Shown piece after piece: positions 1 to 5,206 of a DNA stretch of 17,653 nucleotides. How positions within the stretch are numbered: the first letter of the stretch is position 1; every line of letters starts with the position of its first letter. Location of the stretch: positions 1-17,653 of the forward strand of contig DASSGZ010000102.1 of the NCBI GenBank assembly GCA_035693165.1, read 5' to 3'. The notes below the pieces were generated by a model. It was not told the origin of the DNA. It made no database searches and saw only the letters and a program-made list of their open reading frames with translations. The position numbers and the translations under genes were made by a program. Origin of the DNA: JAICKM01 sp035693165 (GTDB lineage: Bacteria; Chloroflexota; Chloroflexia; QHBQ01; JAICKM01).

Positions 1-1
1 G

Positions 2-952
2 ACCATCGTCGCCGCGGCTCCCGATGCCGGGGCCGGGCGGTCGCCCGCTGCCGAGAAGGCGCGCCACCGCCAGCAGCAGCGCCTGGCCCGCCAGTTGGCC
101 GCGCAACAGTTGGAAGAAGAACAGGTCGAGATCGAGATCGAGGGCGATAATACCCCGTTCAGCAGCGTGCTGGAGTTTGTGCCCGGCATGAGCCAGGACG
201 AGATGGCGGCCAGCTTTCAGGACTTCCTGGACAGCTTCCCGCAGGGCCGCCGCCGCTCGCGCCGCGTCTCGGTCAAGGAAGCGCGCCGCATCCTGACCGA
301 GGAAGAAGCGCACAAGCTGCTCGACTTCGACAGCATCGTTGAAACGGCGCTGCAGCGCGTGCAGGAGAGCGGGGTCATCTTCATCGACGAGATCGACAAG
401 ATCACCGGCCCCGCCGTGGAGATGGGCGCCGACGTGTCGGGCGAGGGCGTGCAGCGCGACCTGCTGCCCATTGTCGAGGGCTCGACCGTGCAGACGCGCT
501 ACGGCTCGGTCAAGAGCGACCACATCCTGTTCATCGCAGCGGGGGCGTTCCACCAGTCGCGCCCGTCGGACCTGATCCCCGAGTTGCAGGGCCGCTTCCC
601 GCTGCGCGTCGAACTGGCCGGGTTGAACCAGGAGGACCTGGAGGCGATCCTGACCCAGCCGGAGAACGCGCTGACCAAGCAGTACCAGGCGCTGCTGGCG
701 ACCGAGGGCGTGGAGATCGACTATACGCCGGAGGCGCTGAAGGCCATCGCCGAGATGGCGGCCATCCTCAACGAGCGCACGGAAGACATCGGCGCCCGCC
801 GCTTGCAGACGATCATGGAGCAGGTGCTGGAGGAGTTGTCCTTCGAGGCCGACACCCGCAACGGCGAGAAGGTGCTGATCGACGAAGAGTTCGTCAACAA
901 GCGCATGGAAGGCTTTATCGAGGACGAAGACCTGAGCCGCTTCATCCTCTAG
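2..952 (+). CDS. hslU: ATP-dependent protease ATPase subunit HslU, 5'-truncated by the window edge
   Basis: HslU (ClpY) is the AAA+ unfoldase that feeds substrates to the HslV peptidase in the cytoplasm. The frame is open from base 2, so the N-terminus and Walker A lie outside; about 316 codons are visible of a family length near 440. Visible in order: part of the charged inserted I-domain (to about base 300), Walker B VIFIDEID at 374-397, the GxDVSxEGVQRDLLP segment typical of HslU, the sensor-1 strand HILFIAAGAF, the arginine-finger region QGRFPLRVEL, the sensor-2 GARR near 791-802, and the terminal DEDLSRFIL tail that docks into HslV. A TTG at base 95 is an internal codon, not a start. hslV would be expected upstream, outside the window. 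Family assignment is secure; ClpX lacks this tail and this I-domain. Confidence 0.96.
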   Translation, partial: TIVAAAPDAGAGRSPAAEKARHRQQQRLARQLAAQQLEEEQVEIEIEGDNTPFSSVLEFVPGMSQDEMAASFQDFLDSFPQGRRRSRRVSVKEARRILTEEEAHKLLDFDSIVETALQRVQESGVIFIDEIDKITGPAVEMGADVSGEGVQRDLLPIVEGSTVQTRYGSVKSDHILFIAAGAFHQSRPSDLIPELQGRFPLRVELAGLNQEDLEAILTQPENALTKQYQALLATEGVEIDYTPEALKAIAEMAAILNERTEDIGARRLQTIMEQVLEELSFEADTRNGEKVLIDEEFVNKRMEGFIEDEDLSRFIL

Positions 953-980
953 ATCCGCGCGGCAAGTCCGTTACATGCAA

Positions 981-1008
981 GAGGCGTGTCCCGGTGGGGG
1001 CACGCCTC
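981..1008 (+). terminator. Hairpin downstream of hslU, possible terminator
   Basis: A 12-bp stem (GAGGCGTGTCCC with GGGGCACGCCTC, one G-T wobble) and a 4-base GGTG loop sit 28 bases after the hslU stop. No T-run follows, so intrinsic termination is plausible but not certain; it may stabilise the 3' end instead. Confidence 0.5.
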
Positions 1009-1054
1009 GCTCGTATGTGGGGTCTTCGGCTGCCGTAACGTTGCCCGTGTGGCC

Positions 1055-1083
1055 TTGCTTCTGCCCACGATGCGTGTTAAACT
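1055..1083 (+). promoter_or_regulatory. Candidate promoter for the methyltransferase
   Basis: TTGCTT (1055-1060), a 17-base spacer and TAAACT (1078-1083) precede the methyltransferase start by about 65 bases and lie after the hslU hairpin. Each hexamer matches the sigma-70 consensus only partly, so this is a weak call. Confidence 0.3.
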
Positions 1084-1149
1084 GCGGACGCACGGGGTTT
1101 GCTGCACGGGCCGATATCCGATTCTCGGCGTCATATGGGAGACATTGTG

Positions 1150-2616
1150 ATGAGCTACGCTACCGCCCGCCGGCGTGAAGCCAATGCCGAGATGAATAAG
1201 CTCTACGCCGAAGATCGGGCGGTGCATGAGTGGTATCGCTTTGTGCTTTCCTTTCCACCGCATTTAGTCCGCGACTACATTCGGCGCTTTGAGTTAACCG
1301 GGCAGCAGCGAGTCCTCGATCCTTTCTGCGGCACCGGCACGACGGTAGTGGAGTGCAAAAAACTAGGGATACCTGGCGTCGGCATCGAAGCCAACCCAAT
1401 GGCGGATTTCGCAAGTAACGTCAAGGTTGATTGGAGTCCTGATCCCGATGGGTTGATCAACCATGCCCGTTATGTGGCCGATCGTGCTGCGGCCCAGCTT
1501 AGCGCCCAAGGCATCGAGGACGACCCTATTTTTTACAGTCAGTCGCCCAATCACAGCTCGTTGCGCAGCCTGCCGCCTGAACGCTTAAAGCTTCTATTAG
1601 CGAACTCGATTAGTCCGCTACCCCTGCACAAGACCCTGATATTGCTCGATAGCCTGCGAGAATGCTGCGACGACCGCTATTACAGGCATGAATTATTGGC
1701 CCTTGCTAAAGCGCTCGTTGATTCGATCAGTAACCTCCATTTCGGCCCCGAAGTAGGGGTTGGTCCTGCCAAGCCCGATGCTCCGGTGCTCGCGCTCTGG
1801 CAGCAAGCGGTTCGTGCAATCGCCGAAGATCTGCGGCAGATCGGATCGCGCAACGAAACTCCCGCGGTAATCCTTAACGGCGATTCCCGCCGGTTGGTTG
1901 AATTACTCGAACCGCGATCGATTGATGCCGTTATCACCTCACCTCCCTATCCCAACGAAAAGGACTACACGCGCACCACCCGGCTGGAGTCGGTAATACT
2001 TGGGTTTATTTCCGACAAGGCGGATTTGCAGGAACTGAAACGTACTCTCGTAAGATCGAACACCCGTGGCGTCTATAAAGAAGATGATGATGATCAATGG
2101 GTTGATGCCCATCCGGAAATAGAGCGGATTGCCGCCGCGATTGAAGCACGGCGGCTCGAATTAGGTAAAACGTCGGGATTTGAACGTATGTATGCACGGG
2201 TGACCCGGCTCTATTTCGGAGGTATGGCGCGCCATTTGGCCGATCTGCGCACCATCCTGCGCCCTGGTGCGCAATTGGCCTATGTTGTGGGCGATCAAGC
2301 CTCATATCTGCGCGTCATGATCCGCACTGGGAAGTTGCTGGCCGACATTGCCCAGGCCCTCGGTTACGAGTTGGTGGGAATCGATCTATTTCGCACACGG
2401 CTTGCCACCGCCACAAAAGAACAACTACGCGAGGAAGTGGTCGTTTTGCGCTGGCCTGGCTCCCTTCCCCACCATGTTACCGGGCACGTGCACGGGTTAC
2501 TGGAACAGGCCGGTCCTGTCCAAAGCCATAACGCAAACAGGACTCACTCATCAACAGTGAATCCCAAGCGAGCGGTTCAGCAAGATCCGCGGGCGCCAAC
2601 CGCTATGCCCAAATAA
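1150..2616 (+). CDS. DNA methyltransferase of a type II-like restriction-modification pair (N4-cytosine or N6-adenine)
   Basis: Predicted to transfer a methyl group from S-adenosylmethionine to an exocyclic amino group in DNA, protecting host sites from the nuclease encoded next. Motif I is DPFCGTGTT (residues 57-65), the SAM-binding loop. The catalytic motif IV is TSPPY (263-267) in the context DAVITSPPYPNEKDY. The two motifs are separated by about 200 residues, so the order is I then IV with a long insert that may hold target recognition. ATG at 1150 is chosen because GGGAG (1137-1141) lies 8 bases upstream; ATG 1135 and TTG 1099 are alternatives. The recognisable fold ends near VVVLRWPG (about residue 437); the last ~51 residues look like unconstrained read-through and overlap the open frame of the nuclease. 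GC content and codon use are lower than in neighbours, suggesting transfer. Methylation type and target are not determinable by eye. Confidence 0.85.
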   Translation: MSYATARRREANAEMNKLYAEDRAVHEWYRFVLSFPPHLVRDYIRRFELTGQQRVLDPFCGTGTTVVECKKLGIPGVGIEANPMADFASNVKVDWSPDPDGLINHARYVADRAAAQLSAQGIEDDPIFYSQSPNHSSLRSLPPERLKLLLANSISPLPLHKTLILLDSLRECCDDRYYRHELLALAKALVDSISNLHFGPEVGVGPAKPDAPVLALWQQAVRAIAEDLRQIGSRNETPAVILNGDSRRLVELLEPRSIDAVITSPPYPNEKDYTRTTRLESVILGFISDKADLQELKRTLVRSNTRGVYKEDDDDQWVDAHPEIERIAAAIEARRLELGKTSGFERMYARVTRLYFGGMARHLADLRTILRPGAQLAYVVGDQASYLRVMIRTGKLLADIAQALGYELVGIDLFRTRLATATKEQLREEVVVLRWPGSLPHHVTGHVHGLLEQAGPVQSHNANRTHSSTVNPKRAVQQDPRAPTAMPK

Positions 2617-2642
2617 TCGAGCAGATCTTCTTCGCCCACTAC

Positions 2643-3392
2643 GTGCCCGGCTCGCGCGAAGTCGTGTTTGAGCGTGAAGATATTGAACGTGCCGCGACGG
2701 CATTGGGGATTAAATTACCGAAGAACCTGGGTGATGTAATTTACAGTTTTCGCTACCGTGGCACCCTGCCGGACACCGTGCGTGCCGAAGCTCCTCCTGG
2801 TGAAGAATGGATTATCCGCCCGGCAGGGCGTTCGCGCTATGCGTTCGTCGCTACCACTCTGACGACGATTGTTCCCAACCCGCTGCTCACTGAAGCAAAA
2901 GTGCCGGATGCCACCCCTGGCCTGATTGCGCTGTATGCCCTGGGAGATGAACAGGCGCTGTTAGCCAAACTTCGGTACAATCGTTTAATCGACACATTCA
3001 CGGGTGTGACCTGTTACTCCTTGCAAAACCACCTGCGGACAACTGTGGCTGGTCTAGGCCAGGTAGAGACCGATGAGATCTATGTAGGGGTTGATCGCCG
3101 CGGAGCGCACTATGTGTTCCCCGTTCAGGCTAAAGGTGGCAGCGATACGTTGAATATCGTGCAGATTGAGCAAGATTTCGCGCTCTGTGCCGCCAAGTTC
3201 CCCCGGTTGATTTGCCGTCCTGTTGGCGCGCAGTTTATGAGCGCCGACTTGATTGCCCTCTTTTTGTTTGAACAGAGTTCTATTGGAGTTACGCTTTCCA
3301 GCGAACGGCATTACCGGCTTGTCCCCTCGGGGACGTTGACCCCGCAAGACCTGGATCTGTACAAGACCCGTCCCGACTCGCCGCTTCCGTAG
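2643..3392 (+). CDS. Putative restriction endonuclease partner of the methyltransferase (PD-(D/E)XK-like); true start uncertain
   Basis: Probably the cleavage subunit of the R-M pair. A PD-(D/E)XK-like core can be read as acidic residues in VETDEIYVGV (141-150 counted from GTG 2643) followed by a beta strand ending VQAKGG (161-166), where Q162-A-K164 would be the (D/E/Q)xK part. It directly follows the methyltransferase, shares its low GC, and is convergent with mobA. GTG 2643 is the first ATG/GTG/TTG/CTG codon, but the frame is open from 2532 and the upstream residues NRYAQIIEQIFFAHY look like genuine protein. A non-standard start (ATA 2613 overlaps the methyltransferase TAA), a frameshift, or a sequencing indel could explain this. 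No good ribosome binding site precedes 2643. Family identity is inferred from motif and context; I do not recognise a named enzyme. Confidence 0.68.
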   Translation: MPGSREVVFEREDIERAATALGIKLPKNLGDVIYSFRYRGTLPDTVRAEAPPGEEWIIRPAGRSRYAFVATTLTTIVPNPLLTEAKVPDATPGLIALYALGDEQALLAKLRYNRLIDTFTGVTCYSLQNHLRTTVAGLGQVETDEIYVGVDRRGAHYVFPVQAKGGSDTLNIVQIEQDFALCAAKFPRLICRPVGAQFMSADLIALFLFEQSSIGVTLSSERHYRLVPSGTLTPQDLDLYKTRPDSPLP

Positions 3393-3408
3393 ATTTCGGT
3401 GCCTGGTG

Positions 3409-3420
3409 CCGCAATTGCGG
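3409..3420. repeat. 12-bp perfect palindrome in the convergent gap
   Basis: CCGCAATTGCGG is a perfect palindrome in the 61-base gap between the nuclease stop and the mobA stop. It could be a weak hairpin at the converging 3' ends, or chance. Confidence 0.35.
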
Positions 3421-3453
3421 ACGGTAGCACGCCGGTCACAACTCTGCGCTTGA

Positions 3454-4068
3454 CTACGGGGCGTCCAACTGGGCGATCTCGTCGGGCGTGTTGAGGTTGC
3501 GAAAGCTGGCGAGGGCGGGATCGCGGCGGCGTAGTTCGGGTTCGTCGAGGTACTGGACGCGCACGGCGGGGTAGAAGGCGATCATGCGCAGGCGGCCCCG
3601 CTGCAAGCACTCGCCGATGGCAGGCAGGCAGGCTTTGCTGTAGATGGCGTGGAGAGTCTCCAGTTGTTCGGTGCCGTCGGGCGCCGTCCAGCGGGGCACC
3701 AGCACATCGTACTCGCGGGGCAGGGCGGCCATGTGGCTCAGCAGGGCCGGTTGCAGGCGGGGCATATCGCAAGCCAGCACGAAATTGTAGCGGGCGGCGG
3801 CGGCTTCCAGACCACTGTACAGCCCGGCGAGCGGGCCCTGGCCGAGGGGCGTGTCGGGCACCATGGGCAGGTTGAGGAAGGCGTAGGCCTCGGGGGTGTT
3901 CGTCACCAGCAGCACCGGGCCGAAGGGCGCCACGGCGGCGATGACCTGTTCGATCAGGGTCGGGCCGTCCGGGGTGAGCCGCAGCAGCGCCTTGTTGCGA
4001 CCCATGCGCCGGCTTTGCCCGCCTACCAGAATGATGCTGCCGAGATCGGGGCCGGTGTGGCTGTCCAT
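3454..4068 (-). CDS. mobA: Molybdenum cofactor guanylyltransferase MobA
   Basis: Transfers GMP from GTP to molybdopterin-bound molybdenum to make the guanine dinucleotide cofactor used by DMSO-reductase-family enzymes; cytoplasmic. The 204-residue length fits the family. Visible motifs: the nucleotide-binding LVGGQSRRMGRNKALL (residues 14-29), VPDxxxGQGPLAGLYSGLEAA, the metal-binding Asp in VLACDMPRL, a LETLHAIYSK segment matching the usual PLHA motif, and the C-terminal NLNTPDE. ATG 4068 is chosen because GGAGG (4080-4076 on the minus strand) sits 7 bases upstream; ATG 4074 and GTG 4101 are in frame but poorly spaced or upstream of it. Its molybdoenzyme clients are not in the window. A related CTP- or GTP-using nucleotidyltransferase such as MocA is less likely given the NLNTPDE ending. 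Confidence 0.92.
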   Translation of the reverse strand: MDSHTGPDLGSIILVGGQSRRMGRNKALLRLTPDGPTLIEQVIAAVAPFGPVLLVTNTPEAYAFLNLPMVPDTPLGQGPLAGLYSGLEAAAARYNFVLACDMPRLQPALLSHMAALPREYDVLVPRWTAPDGTEQLETLHAIYSKACLPAIGECLQRGRLRMIAFYPAVRVQYLDEPELRRRDPALASFRNLNTPDEIAQLDAP

Positions 4069-4113
4069 ATGCATCCCTCCGCCGCTATTTGCGCATGGCA
4101 CGGCTGTGCTGCC

Positions 4114-4119
4114 ATTATA
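4114..4119 (-). promoter_or_regulatory. -10 element for mobA
   Basis: A perfect TATAAT on the minus strand lies 45 bases upstream of the chosen mobA ATG. No convincing -35 hexamer is present at 16-18 bases. Confidence 0.45.
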
Positions 4120-4192
4120 CCTGATCGGTGGGGCCAGCGTTTTGCATGGCAGGGGGTTAGCGGGGAGCGATCCGGCAGGGGCTATGGAACGG

Positions 4193-4260
4193 CAGCGGGC
4201 GCCTGGATCCGTGGCCCGCGGTTCGACGCTGAACCGCCGGCTGGACCCAGGCGCCCGCTG
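4193..4260. repeat. Two-tier inverted repeat between mobA and the small secreted-protein gene
   Basis: Outer arms of 18 bases (4193-4210 and 4243-4260) pair at 17 of 18 positions, centred on CAGCGGGCGCCTGG and its complement. Inside them GCGGTTC (4218-4224) and GAACCGC (4231-4237) form a second 7-bp stem with a GACGCT loop. The structure lies 28 bases past the stop of the minus-strand gene 4288-4746 and could act as its 3' hairpin, though no T-run follows. Confidence 0.7.
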
Positions 4261-4287
4261 TTTGTGGACCGGGCTCGCCCGCGTGGG

Positions 4288-4746
4288 CTAGCGGCGCGGG
4301 AGTTGCACTACCAGGTGCTCGTTCGCCATGCCGCTAACCGACCGTAGCCGCAGGCCGACGAGGGTCGTGGCCGTCACGTCGACGTTGCTCGTGCGCGTGG
4401 TTACGATTGTATCGGTCTGGATTTGATCGGCCGGCCCGTCGTCGTAAAACCGGAACGACTCGGTCGTGCCCGGCAAGTTCGGCGTATGGATGACCGCCAG
4501 CAGCCGCGACCCGGCGGGCGCGTGCACGGTATAGGTCACGTGCTGGAGGTTAAACAGGCCGGTGTCTATGGACGCGCTGATGTCGATGATCGTGCCGTCG
4601 GTCAAGATGACCACGGGATCGGTACGGCAGACACTGGCGGCGGCGTAGGCGGGGGCACTCACGGCGAACAACGCCGCCAGCGCGGCAACCAGGAACGGCA
4701 GCAGGCGCCGGGCACGCCGCAACGGCGCGAATGAAAAAGACCCCAT
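4288..4746 (-). CDS. Small secreted protein of unknown function
   Basis: 152 residues. An Arg-rich n-region and hydrophobic core (RRLLPFLVAALAALFAV) ending at APAYAAA predict a Sec signal peptide cut near residue 35, leaving a mature domain of about 117 residues. The mature part starts with VCRTDPVVILTDGTIIDISA and continues in alternating beta-rich segments (HVTYTVHAPAGSRLLAVIHTP, split here by no motif I can name). I have an impression of similar short secreted proteins in other Chloroflexota but cannot give a name. ATG 4746 is supported by AGGAG (4760-4756, minus strand) 9 bases upstream. It has a single Cys in the mature part and no membrane anchor or sortase signal. It is separated from mobA by a hairpin and is probably a separate transcript. 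Function unknown. Confidence 0.75.
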   Translation of the reverse strand: MGSFSFAPLRRARRLLPFLVAALAALFAVSAPAYAAASVCRTDPVVILTDGTIIDISASIDTGLFNLQHVTYTVHAPAGSRLLAVIHTPNLPGTTESFRFYDDGPADQIQTDTIVTTRTSNVDVTATTLVGLRLRSVSGMANEHLVVQLPRR

Positions 4747-5106
4747 GTCCCGAAACTCCTTTTGCTGCTACGAAAGTACTGTGGCAGCCACCCGATCCAG
4801 CCGGCCCGGCGCCCCCGAGGTAGCCGGCCGGCGGGCGCCGCTTTGCCGATGAGCAGCAGCGACCCGCGCCCCCAGAACTGGCGAGTTGGTTGTTCAGCGT
4901 GTCAGACACACCGCCAGGTAAGCATACTATACCCATTTCACCTTACTACAGCCTTTACCAACCGCTTTACCGAATTCTTTCAATTTGTTAATGCGAATCG
5001 ATCTTGCTGTTGTGCGCCTGCCATCCACCCGGCGATGTAAGCCGGTGGGTCATTTGTCGCGCCCGGTTTCCATCCAAAGATAGCTCTATGACGGGGAACT
5101 TACCTA

Positions 5107-5135
5107 TTGTCACGCGCATCTTCTAGCTATAAGAT
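5107..5135 (+). promoter_or_regulatory. Candidate promoter for the first repeat protein
   Basis: TTGTCA (5107-5112), a 17-base spacer and TAAGAT (5130-5135); an alternative -10 TATAAG (5128-5133) is better but with a 15-base spacer. It lies about 70 bases before the ATG at 5207. Confidence 0.45.
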
Positions 5136-5145
5136 AGTACTAGAA
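5121..5145. promoter_or_regulatory. Palindrome overlapping the -10: candidate operator
   Basis: TTCTAG-CTAT-AAG-ATAG-TA-CTAGAA: two nested complementary arms around an AAG centre, with a 2-base offset on the right. It covers the likely -10 region, the usual place for a repressor site. Confidence 0.4.
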
Positions 5146-5206
5146 CCATTATGCCCACCGGCCCCCTGTTGTTGGCAGGGTGTGCGGGGCGGGTGGAGGC
5201 ACTTCG

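Larger units (their letters stand above)
4747..5206. other. Divergent intergenic region (460 bases), no gene seen
   Basis: Separates the minus-strand secreted-protein gene from the plus-strand repeat protein. Part of it (about 4915-5000) is markedly A/T-richer than the surroundings and should hold the minus-strand promoter; a TATAGT-like -10 is readable there. An imperfect hairpin spans 5023-5050 (CACCCGGC and GCCGGTG with one bulged C). A palindrome and a candidate plus-strand promoter lie at 5107-5145. The short open frames here have no ribosome binding site or protein-like composition. Confidence 0.6.

Noticed and set aside
2607..2616. A -1 slippery heptamer at the methyltransferase/nuclease overlap
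   Set aside because: The CCC AAA TAA context does not fit X-XXY-YYZ and no strong downstream pseudoknot was obvious, so programmed frameshifting is only one of several options.
1020..3450. A larger defence island or prophage around the R-M genes
   Set aside because: The neighbours are hslU and mobA; no helicase, integrase, phage or toxin gene is present in the window.
3649..4347. Plus-strand open frame opposite mobA
   Set aside because: Composition is that of an antisense shadow and mobA motifs are unambiguous on the other strand.
4762..5040. Possible 92-codon gene in the divergent intergenic region
   Set aside because: No ribosome binding site, unusual Cys/Arg/Pro mix, and it spans the A/T-rich promoter region.
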